Numbered from the stretch's first letter, positions 1 to 11,950 are shown. The stretch: 64,000 nt of DNA from Agapanthus africanus (GCA_030015575.1 CM057339.1:696644761-696708760); one strand, 5' to 3'. The notes: generated by a model from the letters alone, not told the origin. Numbers and translations: made by a program.

Positions 1-657
1 ATACAAATTATGATAGTACTATACTTATGACCTAGGTATCGTCATACATTTCGATTTCTACTTTTAAATGTACTTTTATTCACTGAGTTGGCAACTCATC
101 CCCGTTGTGCCACAGTTTCTTGCAGGTTTTACCGCTTGGATTATCAGCGGTTTGGACACACATTCTTTTGGGGATTGATAGGTAAGTGAGTTGTATTGTA
201 TCCTACTCACTCTTGATTACTCATATATTCTTGTATCTAGCGGAAACTCCATCAACTTAGAAATGATATATTATGGACTTAGAAGCGAGGATTAGAGTGG
301 TGTCTTGAGTTGTCGCACTCTTTAGAGTCGACTTCTGTTTTAGCTTGATTGGTTGCTCCATTGTTTGGATGTGGAGTCTAGCTTCCGTTGGGATGCTATT
401 TCATTATGTTGTATCGGTGTTTTTATAAAAGTGCAAAGGAGGTGATGTCAAGTTTCAACGTCATGAATGCTTTTCAAAATACTTCGTTAAATTTAAATGT
501 TATTTTAACTTGATTTATCGGATGATTATTTAAACCTCACCTCCAATATTTTCAAAAAGGGTTTAGATTCCGGGTTTCGGCTTACTTAGATTACGTCGAT
601 GTCTTTTGATGTCACGTGTTTTAAGTGTCGGTCATGTACCATATTTGGGTCGTGACA
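1..657 (+). repeat. Right end of a Ty3/gypsy chromovirus-type LTR
   Basis: The stretch ends in GGGTCGTGACA, the same terminal form as the LTR that ends at 55303. It also shares with that LTR a GAGTTGGCAACTCA block (about position 89 here, about 54670 there) a few hundred bases before the end. The two are related families rather than copies. The rest of the element lies left of the window. It abuts Tat-type sequence at 658, so it appears to be inserted into the Tat element. Its matching target duplication would lie off-window. Confidence 0.65.
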
Positions 658-1130
658 GCAGTAACCCTGCTCAGTCCCCGTCCTGAAGGATCAAAGCCCT
701 CACAAGAGGCAACCGAGCAGCTACCCTGCTCGGTCATCTCCGGCTGGTAGCTCCCTACCCATGATGCCAGGGATCGAAGTCCTCGCAAGAGGCATCCGAG
801 TGGCTACCCTGCTCGGTCGTCCCAGGCTAGTAGTTGCCTACCCGTGACGCCAGAGATCAAAGCCCTCGCCAAGAGGCAACCGCGCAGCTCCACTGCCCGA
901 TCATCCTTAGCGGGCTTCTTACAGCCCCCCTAACGCTAAGGATCGAGGCCCTCGCAAGGGGCGACCGAGCAGCTACCCTGCTCGGCCATCCCTGGCGGGT
1001 AGCTCCCCTACCACAACGCCAGGGATCAGAAAGCCCTTGCAAGAGGCGACTGAGCATCTACCCTGCCCAGTCACCCCCGGATGGTGGTCAATGCTCGAAA
1101 TCAAAGATGCCCTGTAGCCCGCGGAGGATC
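658..1130 (+). repeat. Tandem array of about five 90-95 bp hairpin units
   Basis: Imperfect units share a GATCAAAGCCCTCGCAAGAG-like core. Each carries two inverted repeats. Hairpin A: ACCGAGCAG (712-720) pairs with CTGCTCGGT (726-734) across a 5-nt loop, and recurs near 964-985. Hairpin B: ATCCCTGGCG (988-997) pairs with CGCCAGGGAT (1017-1026), with an inner GGTAG/CTACC stem. In the neighbouring unit the arms are ATCCTTAGCG (903-912) and CGCTAAGGAT (934-943), so two base pairs changed on both sides. Other units are more decayed. Confidence 0.8.
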
Positions 1131-1480
1131 CGAGACCCTAGTGAGGGGCGTCAGGTCTATCCAAGTCTAAACGATCTCCCCTCGACTCCGGGGCCCATGT
1201 GGATACCTCCTCGGCAGCGCTTGGCATGCTCGTCGGCCAGTGATTGAAGTCAACTCGACGGACGATCGCCAGATAGATGGCCAACCTGACATGAAAGCAC
1301 AACAGTACAAGCAAAGATATCTTACGGGCATTCTCCACACACAGAAGACGAAATGCAAACCGATGAAAACAAGGATATTCTTTTATTGCAAAAAGACAAA
1401 TACTTTACAAAGGGTATTTTTTGGGGCTCCCCAGCCTTACAAAATTCAAAAAACAAAATAAAAAGAGGAAAACGGGGGCT

Positions 1481-3447
1481 CTACACCTCGGGGCCAGGTA
1501 CGACCTCGAGGTCCTCGACCTCCACTACGTGGCGCACGGGGTCCTCGGCGACCTCCTCGCCAGGAACCTCTTCCCCCTGCTCGTCGGCGCCCATGAGGGG
1601 GAACTTGGCCCGGAGATCTGCGTCGGTGAACTCCGGCATCTGGGCCTTAACGGCATCGAGGGCGCCGTGCCAAATACAGGTCGTGGCCACGGCCAAGTCG
1701 TCATAGAAGTCCTTCGACTTCTTATAGCCCTCCACCGCCCTTGATTCAGCCGACTTTGCCACCTCGGCCGCCGCCCCCAGCTCCTTCCGGAGAGCCTTCA
1801 CCGTCCTCTTCAGGTTGCCGACGAGCACCTGGGCATCCTCGAGCTTGACCTCGGCAATCACCGCAGCCTCACGGTGCCGGGCCACTTCCCGTTTTCCGGC
1901 CTCCACCTCGCCTTCCAAGGCTGCGACCCTCGCCGTCATCGCCTCCAGCTCCTGCTTGGAGCTCTTTTGCAGCGAGGCGAACCGACCCGCAGCCTTCAGG
2001 GCCGGGGCTACCACCTCGGCCTCCATACGCAGGGCGAAGGCTACGTGCTGGAGAACCTGGAAAACACGGAAAAGATCAGAAAGATGAAGGAAGCACTGAA
2101 TCTCACAATGAACCAAAAAACTTACCTGCACGGACTCCTGGGCGATGGACGCCAGCTGAGACCTGAAGGTCCCCCGGGGGACTCTACCCCCTGCCGAGGT
2201 CTCTATCTCATGCAGAAGGCTGTCCGCCACGGACAGCCCCGATGGCACCGCAAACCGTAGGCCCCCTTCCTCCACCATGGTCGGCGAGGACCGGCCCCGG
2301 GAGGGTCTCCAGGAGCTCCTCTTGAGAGGCTCTGAGGGAGAGCCGATCTCCTCTTCCGAGGCCGGGTCCTCCTGAATCAAGGCCCGCTTCCGGCCCGATG
2401 CTCTGTGGGACCTGGGGCGGGATCCGCTCGCGGGACGCCGCCATCGGAGCGGTAGGAACCGAGGCGGGCTTCGTAAGGGAAGAACTGGCGCCCCCAACCT
2501 TCGTAAGCTGCCTCGGCTGGCGCATGGAGGCTTTGAGCGAGACGAAGTCCATGGATCCTGCACGAAACAAATACCCAACAAATCAGCAACACGAGCAAAA
2601 CACAAGACAAAAAGCTAACCTAACTTACCGACGAACTCAACGGGGCTGAGTCCGGCCCAGCTCAAAACCCTCTCGGACAGCAGCACGTCAGGTCGGGGAA
2701 TGGGCTCCCACGATGCCACCCTCACCGCGGCGGGGTCATCGGACTGGTTCCCCGGCAAACATTTCTCCCTCGACCACTTGGTAGGCACGGGCCAGTCCTC
2801 GCCCTCGGGAGGGGAAACGAAGAAAAATTTCTTTTTCCAGTCATGAATAGAAGAGGGCAAGGCCACGACCCTGGTCCTGGCAGCGCCCCCCTGGCCGCTT
2901 CCTGAAAGTGAGATAAACCCATCTCGGGTCGCCCGCTCGACCACCAGGGTGACTCTTGAAGACGAGGAAGAAATCGAGAAGGGAAAGGCTGAAGGGGACC
3001 GCCTGTAACTTCAGACGGATCAAGAACTCAAGAAGGATCCTCCACGAGTTCGGCACTAACTGGCCAGGGGCCAAACCGAAGAAATTCAGCACGGCGACGA
3101 CCTAAGGAGAGAAGGGCAGGCGCATTCCTCCCCAAAAAGCTTCCAAATACAGGGCGATTTTCCTGCCCCGTACCTGATCTACCCTCTCTCCCTCCTTGGC
3201 CAGTCGGAGCGTGTAGCGCTAGGGGATGTGGAAGCGAGCCCGAGCATTGGCGAGCTCGTCCTCATGCCTCACCCAGCACGAGGAGCCAGGGGCCACATCT
3301 GCCGCCTCCTCCCTGGAGGCGGCCCCCGCCTCACGATCCCGGGGAGAGGATCCAACCCCTGCTCCCCGAGGGGACTCAGACACAGCTAAAGGGACCCTAG
3401 AGCCTACTCCTACAACGTCTATTGATTCTACAGAGGAAGACATCTAA
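1481..3447 (-). pseudogene. Antisense extra ORF region of the Tat-type element (putative gypsy-type transposon protein family), fossil
   Basis: On the minus strand, opposite to the element's own LTR promoter, lie stretches resembling the plant 'putative gypsy type transposon' proteins (Pfam Transposase_28-like, from memory). Near 3090-2960 there is a GLAPGQLVPNSWRILLEFL-like segment. Near 2860-2780 there is a KKKFFFVSPPEG..DWPVPTKW-like segment. At about 2030-1690 there is a long Ala/Glu/Lys-rich coiled coil (QELEAMTARVAALEGEVEA and onward), followed by an acidic tail. A possible poly(A) signal (AATAAA on the minus strand, about 1381-1386) lies about 100 bp past the last stop. The region is broken in several places. 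The family call is from recalled motif pattern only; function is unknown. Confidence 0.5.
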
Positions 3448-3909
3448 CCTTGGAAAAGAGAATCTTCAGGGGCTGAAAGCGGGAGAAAGGTGACGAGCGC
3501 CGAGCAACCAAGACTTGAGAGAGGGAAATATGAAGGAGTAAGGGACCTAGAGCGGACCCCACCCATGTTTATTGCTGCATACGGCCTCATCCAACGGCGC
3601 CCGTCATCTCCCGCCGAAACGGCTCCTCGCGCCCAGCGGCTTCAATCGCTCCACGTGTCAGTCCTGCGCTGGATCGCGTCCCATCAGACGCCGCAGGGCT
3701 GCATACGTCGCATCAGCCAATCGACGCTCGACACGTAGACCGTCGCTTCAGTTGCGGAGTGCACGAACCGGCGCACCTTCTTTAAATGCAGAGATCTCGC
3801 CTTGAGGACTCGTCCCGACAAAGCCCTAGAAAGGAGCTCACCTCGGGAGGCCCGGCAGTCCACTCCTGGCCCGACCCGCTAGCTGGTCGGGACAAGAGTG
3901 GGGGGCTAA

Positions 3910-4500
3910 TGATGATGCTCAATATTGGCAATCTCCAAGATCAAGACACGTGGCAGATGACGTGTCCAAGGACTCAGAAGAAAGGGCCCACGGGGGCCGA
4001 CCAGGCCACCCTACGCCCGACCTGCGAGCACAAGATGGCCCTCCTCGGGGCCCCCAGCAAATTAGCCTCCTCGGCCACTCAGCTCGCCCCGAGCCGCCAC
4101 AGGACCAAGACTCCTCGGCCTCCTCGCTCGTCCCCGAGCTCCCGGCCGAGGCCGTCTTCCTCTGCCCTCCGACCAACTCCACCACTCACAGGCGTAACCG
4201 CCGCACCGCGAATCTCGCCATGCGCAGATTCTACGCCAGCAACATCCCACGTTCTACGTCATCACGATCCCCATTAATGGGCAATCCGCTCTCTACGCGG
4301 GCGTAACGTCGGGAGCGTAACTGCCGGCTAGATTCTCGTGCCTGCTGCTGCGTGCCACCACCGTTATATAAACCCCCAACACAGAGGGGTCAAGTAAGCC
4401 ATTCTTTACTCTTCTAAGCCGTTACTCTGCTCGGATCTCATCATTAACTTGATCGTCGGAGGGTCCTTGGTGGTACCAAACCACCCCGGGACTTCTTTGT
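3910..4500 (+). repeat. Tat-type 3' LTR, left piece
   Basis: A purine run (AGAGTGGGGGGC, about 3896-3906) precedes a TG start at 3910, as expected for a polypurine tract next to a 3' LTR. A TATA box (TATATAAA, 4365-4372) and a downstream CATCATTAACTTGATCGTCGGAG-like block resemble promoter and R-region features typical of Tat LTRs. The sequence runs into the inserted solo LTR at 4501. Confidence 0.6.
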
Positions 4501-7500
4501 TGTAACAACCCTAATTTTTTATACACTTTTTCCATACAAATTTTTAAATTGTTTTTTTTCAAAAAATCCATAAAGGGGTATTTTAGCCTGAGCACAAGTT
4601 ATAAGTAATTATTTTGCTTTTTAATTACAGGTTAAAAGAATGTAACAACTCCATTTTTAGTGTACAAAAATTTGCTTTAAAATTAATGTATACTTGGGGT
4701 ATTTACATTTACTATTATTATTTTAAGTAATTAATTAGCTCCATAATTACAAGAAGGAGCTTGTAGCTCATTGGTAATACCTTGCACTGTTGAACCAAGC
4801 CACCAGAGTTCAAATCCCATAACCCACATTATTTTTAATATTGATTTTTTTAAAAACATTTAGAATACCAAGAGTTTACACGTACATATCTCACAAAAAC
4901 CCCCACTACACCCAAAGATGTAACATTTTCAAGAGTTAGATGAACCGTCGGGGGGGATCCCGGCCGCCTGACTCGGCCGGGAATCGGCCAAATCGTCCTT
5001 GACTCGGTCTGACTCAATCCTCAGACCGAGTCACGGCCGAGTCGGCCGATTCCGGCGACGACCCCAACATGAAAGTTATGTCTTTTCATATTCCCTATGC
5101 ACATGCAAAATTTCAGCCTCAGACCACTTCCAGAGCTCTTTCAAAACCCCAATTACTCCACTTTTAATACATTTTTTTTATACATTTTTCATTTTAACCT
5201 TTCATCTACCATAACCCTAGCCTACCCTATAAATACACCCCCAACCCTATACACTCTCACCCCAAAATCCTGAGCCCACTCTCTCAAAAAATTTCCAAGG
5301 GTCGTGTACCTTGAAAATGAGCTCGAGGCGAAGCTCTGACGAATTCCTGGCGGAACTTCCGGCGATCGTTTTAAGGAACTACCGGCGACGACGCAATACA
5401 TCGGCGATCACTCTAGTTCCCTCTCACTCCCTTGTTTAATCTAAAACCCGTAAGTCCCTTTCTATCTCTCTTTTCCATTCTCAAAATACGATATTACAAA
5501 ACCCGATAGAATCGGAACAAATCCAATTTCTGATTCGGTTTTCTATAAAATTCCACTTTTCATTAATACAATCATATTTAAACATCCTCATGTTGACTAT
5601 TAAACACTAATCAAACAATTTGAACAAGTTTCATCACATGAAATGATAGCTATTTCAATTTATCATATTTTTCACTTAAATACCACATTGTTTCATTCCT
5701 TCATTTAACTCCATCAAACTTGCTATACACTTAAAGTAGAGCACGAGGTAATGACCTACCTCCTCACACACTCATATACAACCTAACACGAAACCATCGA
5801 AAACTTAGAATACGAGAAAACAATATTTTCATACCATATACTTAATAAAACCATTTCTAAAAGATTTAGTTTTGATACACTTTTTAAAGAAGTACCATTT
5901 ATTATGAAAATACGATAAGTAGTGGACATCGGTCGTTTATCTAAACCTGACTTTGTGGTTTCTAGGCTAGGCAAGTGACAAAAGTAACTTTAAAAGGCCC
6001 GTCTCACGGTGATTCGTGAGCGGATCTCTCATTTCCTCACTTGTACTTACCTGGCCACAATTGGCGGTGAAGAGGCGATTTGAGACATCTCACAACTTGT
6101 CGTCTGGACCAGTTAGGAATAGACTAGTTGACTTAGGAGAATCTAGAACATACAATATGGAAAATATACACATTTACAGATAAATACCATTTATTTCATA
6201 AAACCGTTTTCTAAAGGATTTAGTATTTTACAATCTTTGCAAAGCGCCGCTACAACCCATTTTGGGGAACACGTTCAGGATGGTGCGGTTTATCGCACAT
6301 CCTCGGATTTAGTAGTGCGATATTCAGACCTCCGCAAGGAGCATTTGGTCTCGAAAGATTTAAAATACGACATCTTAAGAAAATGAGATTTTTAGAATAT
6401 AAAATATTTATTAAAATTATTTTTGTATAAATATATGTATATTTATCATTAAAATATCTATTTTGTTATGATATAAATATTCCACCTTTTTCTAAAAATC
6501 ACAAGAACAAATTTTACACGAAAATACCATAAATTCCACATAAATCAATATTACAAATAAATACATTTATTTCTGAAACTAGGATATTTTCACTAGAAAT
6601 ATCACAATACAAAATCCACCTTCATTACAACTCTAAAGACGAAAAACGAATACTTGAGGTGTATTTTGAAAAGTATATAAAAAGTATTTTTACATAAAAC
6701 CCCCTCAAGTTTTATAAATTACCCTAAGGACCCTAGAAATTATAGGTTTAAGAATTAATCAAGATTTCGACTTATATTTCTAATTGTCTGACTCGGGTTT
6801 GAATCTGATTAATTTGACTTGAATATGATTCAAGTCAATCTACAATCTTCAATATGAATCGATAAATCCAATTATCAATCTATAAAACTTGACTGAACCG
6901 AACCATGGATATACATTCCACTTATATGGTTCTCCAGTTATTCCATTTACATGATTCTACGGTTACATCCGTTTACTGATATCATAGTTTCGGTCAGTCT
7001 TTCAATTATACAATCAATACAATTTACAGTACAAAACAATACAAATAAAATACTACGGGGTTTAAGGGGTAGATTGGTACGGAAGGTGTTAAAGGTGGCA
7101 CGAAACGGTAAGATTAAGACACCTAACATGAATCCAATTGCCGTTGTTCCGGGTTGTATAACGGAGCCTTATACTACCATTTACCCTGGTCTCTAGCATA
7201 CCGAGACCCCTCTCGTATACACTGGCATTCTTCTGTACCAAGCTACAAACAGTAGCGTTAATACAACATTACAACAATATAATACAACATTAAAAGCTAC
7301 TCTCTCTTTCTTCTTTTCTACTTCTCCCTTTTCTTTGGGACTTACCGAGCGATCTGTTCGCTGACGACATTCTATTTTTTTCTTCTTTGAATGTCGTCAG
7401 GTGGTTTGGACCCGACAGAGATCGAGCCATCTGCAGAAGACTTGGATCAGCTTGCTGAAGAACCAGAACTCTAGTTTCATTGTATATTTTCCATTCAATA

Positions 7501-7736
7501 CTTTTCATTTCCTGTCATGCCATTGTTTAGGTGTCATTTTTATTTCAGTATTATTTTCTTTTCATGCATTGTACAAAAGAATGTTAATAAATAAAAGTTG
7601 TTGTTTTTATTATACCGTGTCTCTTGTGTATTTTCCTTTATATTGCTTAGTTACGCTTAGCGTATTTGTTTCTGAGTAAATACGTAGCGGGCCAGTCGTG
7701 TCCCACTCACCGTAGAATGGAAAGCGGGGCGTGACA
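4501..7736 (+). mobile_element. Solo LTR of a Ty3/gypsy chromovirus (Tekay/Del-like)
   Basis: It begins TGTAACAACCC and ends GCGGGGCGTGACA, matching the terminal forms of the LTRs at 21270-24159 and 28386-31276. No primer site, coding region or second LTR is attached, so this 3236 bp copy is a solo LTR, the product expected from LTR-LTR recombination. It sits inside the Tat LTR. Flanks are TTTGT (4496-4500) and TTTGC (7737-7741), a 5-bp target duplication with one change. Confidence 0.75.
4755..4835 (+). repeat. tRNA-derived SINE-head-like sequence inside the solo LTR
   Basis: A box A-like TAGCTCATTGG (4764-4774) is followed about 44 bp later by a box B-like AGTTCAAATCC (4807-4817). This is the spacing of an internal RNA polymerase III promoter. 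The segment does not fold as a clear full tRNA. It could be a SINE head captured by this LTR family or a chance tRNA-like module. No clear target duplication was found. Confidence 0.4.
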
Positions 7737-7884
7737 TTTGCACGTACTCGGCACCAAACTTCTCATGCCACCTCTTCCACCAAAACCCATTGAGACCCAC
7801 ACGCAACAGAAGATAACCATACAAGTCCACCGGGAGATCAACGGAAGACAAAATCTGACGGAGACCCGAAAAGGACCTCCATCA
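7737..7884 (+). repeat. Tat-type 3' LTR, right piece
   Basis: The text after the solo LTR (GCACGTACTCGGCACCAAAC and onward) reads as the continuation of the GGGACTTCTTTG end of the left piece, as in Tat LTR 3' ends. The end near 7884 is placed at a CA dinucleotide and is approximate. Confidence 0.45.
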
Positions 7885-7982
7885 GGTTTGCTATGAAAAC
7901 TAGCTTTAGGAATTTTAATTCGGGCAGCTACACAAGGTTCAATCTCTCTTAAGAAATGCAACATATATTTTTGGTTTTTCTA

Positions 7983-7986
<4 letters not shown>

Positions 7987-8020
<34 letters not shown>
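7987..8020. repeat. (TA)17 microsatellite
   Basis: A perfect TA dinucleotide run of 34 bp. It is followed by a short tandem CCTAGCTAATTACTAA duplication at about 8029-8062. Confidence 0.95.
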
Positions 8021-8021
<1 letters not shown>

Positions 8022-8120
8022 CACTAAACCTAGCTAATTACTAACCCTAGCTAATTACTAACCCCGCACACAAATTCAAATTAGGGTTTAGGAATTGTTC
8101 TTTAAATCCTCTAATCGGCA

Positions 8121-8297
8121 ATGGTATGTGGTTCTTTTTTCTCAACATTCTCTAACCATGAAGCGGTGGAATGCAAATACGGATTTACTTGCAAGTTTCA
8201 TGTAAATGGAAAACTGAAAACGAAGGAGGGAAAGTTTTTTGGTTTCCCTAGATATAACGGTCCAGATCAAGAGGAAGAGCAAGAAAAAGTGAAATGA
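8121..8297 (+). pseudogene. Small GRF-zinc-finger-like ORF remnant (58 codons)
   Basis: The ORF opens at an ATG and reads ECKYGFTCKFHVNGKLKTK followed by EGKFFGFPRYNG and a Glu-rich end. The spacing of Cys..Cys and the FFGFPRY stretch recall plant GRF-type zinc fingers (C..G...T....PGRRFYGCPRY). The key PGRRF arginines and the later cysteines of the family are not visible. It may be a decayed GRF fragment, often found near transposons, or a chance resemblance. It stands alone. Confidence 0.25.
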
Positions 8298-9777
8298 CGA
8301 TTCTATCGATTAGAGTCATGGGGTTATAAGTGGGGTAGATATGGATATTATAAATCAGCAAACAAAAGTGTTTTTCTTTTAATATAAAATTTGGAGGGGG
8401 TAAAATGAGTAACTTAAAGATTTTTGGGTAATAAAATAATTATCAAGTTTTGGTCTTTTTAGTAATTACCGAAGTTGGGGGGTTAAGTAAAAAACCCATT
8501 TTTTTCTTTCGCCAATTAAAACTCTTCCCACTAATCTTCTCTTTTTAAAGAAAACGTTCCCATTATCTACTTAACTAAAAATTCTAATTTATTAAATATG
8601 TGTAGCTTACGGCAAACCACTAGTATATATAAAGGTAAATAACACTAAAATTCTAAATTATCTTGCTTTCTCACTGAAATACATTAAAGTTCATTTATTA
8701 GAGTAAAATAACCTTACGTGATATCTTCAAAAAGTGTATTTTTACTGAAAAATCCTTTTAAAATCCATAGCTTAAGGTATTGTAGTGTAATTAATAAATC
8801 TTAAGGTATTCTTGCGGCAAAAAAAAAGGATAGACATATAATCTTCTTTTTTTCTTGTTTGTTGGTTGCGTGCATTGTGTTGCAGTCAAGCTTGATTAAT
8901 AAGGTTGATTTTAGTCAAATTGTTTTTAAATTCTTAGGGCGATTCTATCCAAATTGCCAAAATGCCATTGTTCGAGCGGCAATATACTTTCTCAGTTGAT
9001 AGGAGATGTTGGATTCGTGCGTGGAGGCCCCCCACCTCCTCCCCCCACCAAAGCTTACGGGTTGTTGCAACAAATAAAAAGGAAAAAGAAAAAGATAAAG
9101 GATAAAAAAATATCTCTATCCAGATATGCAAAATGTCAACTAGATTAAACTATCATGCGTGGTTCAGTATGACTCATATTGATTTTATTTAAACATATTC
9201 TTACTTTCTTTTTAAAAAAATGCAATTTACTAATCTTAAGGTAATTAACAAAAATAACTAGTCCAAAAAATGTGTACGAGTTCCTTATTCCTATGTGCAA
9301 AATATACAAGGTTAACGGCACAAAACTCCATGTAGGTTATTGGTTGTGGCATTTATACCTGGGACTATTAAAACTCCAACTCGGCTTAAGATCGGCTCAT
9401 TAAAATCTCCTCGTTCGGCAATTAAAGGAACCGATCTTGAACAGAGCTCTAAGCTTAGTGAAATAAACGGACGAATACGAACATGACAAGCTCAAGCTTG
9501 GCTCGGGCTCAAGCTTGGCTCGATCATTTATGACTCGTGTAGGTTTGGATAGTTTGTATCTTACTTTATATTTAGTTGAAAAATTAAAACAATTAATATT
9601 ATAATTAAGATCATAGCTATTAAGTCCTTTACGTACTTGAGTATCAGATTTTAATAATCATCCAGTCAAATTTCTTATGCAAGAATATTGAAGAATTTGG
9701 ATAATTAATAACTTCAAATTTAGACTCATCCAATCCAAGGCTCTAAAGAAACTATGAACATGTTTATTTAGTTTTAA
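8298..9777. other. AT-rich intergenic DNA, no gene seen
   Basis: Low-complexity AT-rich sequence. There is a C-rich run near 9030-9048 and a short tandem copy of GCTCAAGCTTGGCTCG at about 9490-9523. Homopolymer and poly-A/T tracts are frequent. No ORF, RNA gene or complete mobile element is supported. Confidence 0.6.
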
Positions 9778-10070
9778 CAATAGTAGTTTATTTCGTGGGA
9801 TACTGCCCGACATAAAAACCATAAGCCCGACGAAAAAACTATTTCCGTCGTGTATATTCCGACAGCTTAAATTACGACGAAAAAAACTTTTTTTTTTGTC
9901 TGGTGTTTAGTTTATTTCGTCGGTTAATTTGTTTCGTCGGATTCCCGCCGACGGAAAAAAATCAAAAAATCATGGGATTTCCTCCCAGAATTCATTCCTA
10001 TTTCGTCGGTCTACCACTTTGTCCGTCGGGTATAGCCAACGGAAAAAGTTATAGACAGTGAAAAAAATTC
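9778..10070 (+). repeat. CACTA left subterminal repeat block
   Basis: At least seven CGTCGG/CCGACG motifs occur in direct and inverted order, including TTTCGTCGG, GCCGACGGAAA and CCGTCGGG. These match the subterminal block at the right end (43440-43622). Subterminal motifs of this sort are transposase-binding sites in known CACTA elements; that role here is inferred. Confidence 0.65.
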
Positions 10071-10289
10071 CAGATTCTTGTTGTTTCGATTAATCGATAC
10101 ATATACAGCTCAATACACTGATATACGATATATAAATTCATCAACAGATTGAAATCAATTCATGAAAATTTTTGCAGAATCCAAGATACATGTTCACGAC
10201 AAACTCATTTCAATCCACGACAATTTCAATTCAAATATCCACAAAATCAATTCATTTCACCACAATTCAATTATATACAAAATCATGGG

Positions 10290-11950
10290 CTTACATCCGG
10301 TACTTTCTTTCCTTGATAGGTTAAGATTTGGATAAACACAATTGAAGCGATAGACTTCATCTTCATCCGACTCCATCTCGAGCTGGCTCAGCGCCGTCGT
10401 CGTCCGGAAACTCAGTAAAATCGAGAAGGTACTATAGTGTTATCAATAGACAAGTGTACACAATATATATTCTCGATAATTATATGAAAATTTTATATAA
10501 AGCAAGAATTATCAAACTTACATTTGGAACTTTCTTCCCTTGATAGGTTAAGTTCTGAATGAACACAATTGTATACAGCAGCGATCGACTTCATCCTCAT
10601 CAGACTCTGAAAAAGCACACATCACAGGTTTAATTGTATGCTCAAAATTTCTGTAAATAATAACTATACAACCGTAGCGGTTACCTTACCCAGCATAAGT
10701 AAAAATTAGTTTTGAAACAAGCCTGCTTTAGTTAACTTCGTAAAAGCATCCTTAGAGTCACCAACGGTCTTATAAATCAAAGTGGGTCATACAAATCAGG
10801 TTATGATATCAATGAGGCTAATAAAAGATGGTCTAGATCAAGCAAACATCATCTTGCAAATAGATTCCATGTTCCTTCCGATACTTGATAGAGAGTGATA
10901 CACCATATACAAAACAAACTATCTAGTAGATCTCTTGTCACAAATAATCCATGCAACCATCCAAATCTCTCTCCATCTATCCACTCATTTTTCACATCCA
11001 AAAGATGGATAGAGGTGAGACACCAGGTACATCACTCGTCGATGCTTGATGACATGCTTGCTCCTCAAATCCAATTTGGAAAAATATTTTATCGAATGTC
11101 GACGAATGTTGTGCATTGTGTCCCACTCTATATCTATCTTTTCGATGTGAAAATGAGTAGATAGAGCAAGAATGACTGAGATAGTTGCTTGGTTTATTTG
11201 TGGCAAGAGATCTACTAGCTAAATGTGCATAATAAGCCGTGAGCACTACAAATGAGGAACAAATCGATAAATTAGCTCAATTTTACTTAATTTTAATAAT
11301 TACGCTAAAATACCCTAAACTATTGCTATTTATTCACTAAACTTCGTTTAAAATTTTCCTAACCTATCGAAACTAATAAAATTTTATTCAGTGAAATCAA
11401 TCGAGTAAGAATCCAATACATAGATAAGTATTAATTAGTACACCATAATATCGATAATTATATGAAAATGTATATAAAGTAAGGATTATCAAACTTATAT
11501 CCGTTACTTTGTTCTCTTAAGAGATTAAGCTCTGGATGATCTCTCTCCTCGACGCCTCAAAAGAGAATGACGACTATTGATTTGTATATCTTGCATACTT
11601 CCCGCTGGAATAGGAATCCAAACGCTAATCCTTTTGTAGTACAAATCTCAAGTCTGTTTATGTTAACTTCGCAAAAGCATCTTTAGATTAGGTTGTACAA
11701 ATCAGGTGAGCTTAACAAAAGATGGTCTACACCAAGAAAGTATTATTAAACTTACATCCGGTACTTTCTTCCCTTGAGATCTCAAGCTCCGGTATAGAAA
11801 ATCATGCTTGAATAAGAATCCAAACCCTAGTCCTTTTGGCGTTAATTCATTTTTCACATCAAAATGATGAATAGAGAGTACGAGAAGACGAGCCACCAAC
11901 ACAATTTAGTTAGTTGCTTGGTTAATTTTTTCCTGCATATTTTTAATTTT
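10290..11950. repeat. CACTA interior with repeated modules
   Basis: A module with a core like TACTTTCTTCCCTTGA and a following AG/AAGCTC stretch recurs near 10300, 10527, 11505 and 11759. At 10440-10525 and 11450-11500 it is preceded by a shared ATCGATAATTATATGAAAAT-like segment. No coding sequence is recognised. The modules look like repeated exon/intron-boundary-scale units of a decayed internal region. Confidence 0.5.
10923..11218. repeat. Long imperfect inverted repeat (about 120-bp arms, about 56-bp loop)
   Basis: The left arm 10923-11042 begins CTAGTAGATCTCTTG. The right arm 11099-11218 ends with its complement, CAAGAGATCTACTAG. The pairing continues inward through CACTCATTTTTCACATCC / GATGTGAAAATGAGTAG and ends at CTCGTCGA / TCGACGAATG. 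By eye the arms are roughly three-quarters identical. A partial third copy of the arm core is near 11845-11875. It may be a foldback MITE or a hairpin-RNA source. Confidence 0.7.

Larger units (their letters stand above)
658..7884 (+). mobile_element. Tat/Retand-type Ty3/gypsy element, 3' portion (fossil)
   Basis: Parts seen in order: a GC-rich tandem hairpin array (658-1130), a spacer, an antisense ORF region (1481-3447), a polypurine tract (about 3896-3906), and a 3' LTR starting near 3910. A later LTR insertion at 4501-7736 splits this LTR, which resumes at 7737. An extra antisense ORF between pol and the 3' LTR, and tandem repeats in the same interval, are known for the Tat lineage. No gag or pol is in the window. 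The element is broken. The right end near 7884 is inferred from a terminal CA and is uncertain. Confidence 0.6.

Noticed and set aside
834-1744. Overlapping plus-strand open frames
   Set aside because: They are frame shadows of the GC-rich tandem array and of the antisense ORF.
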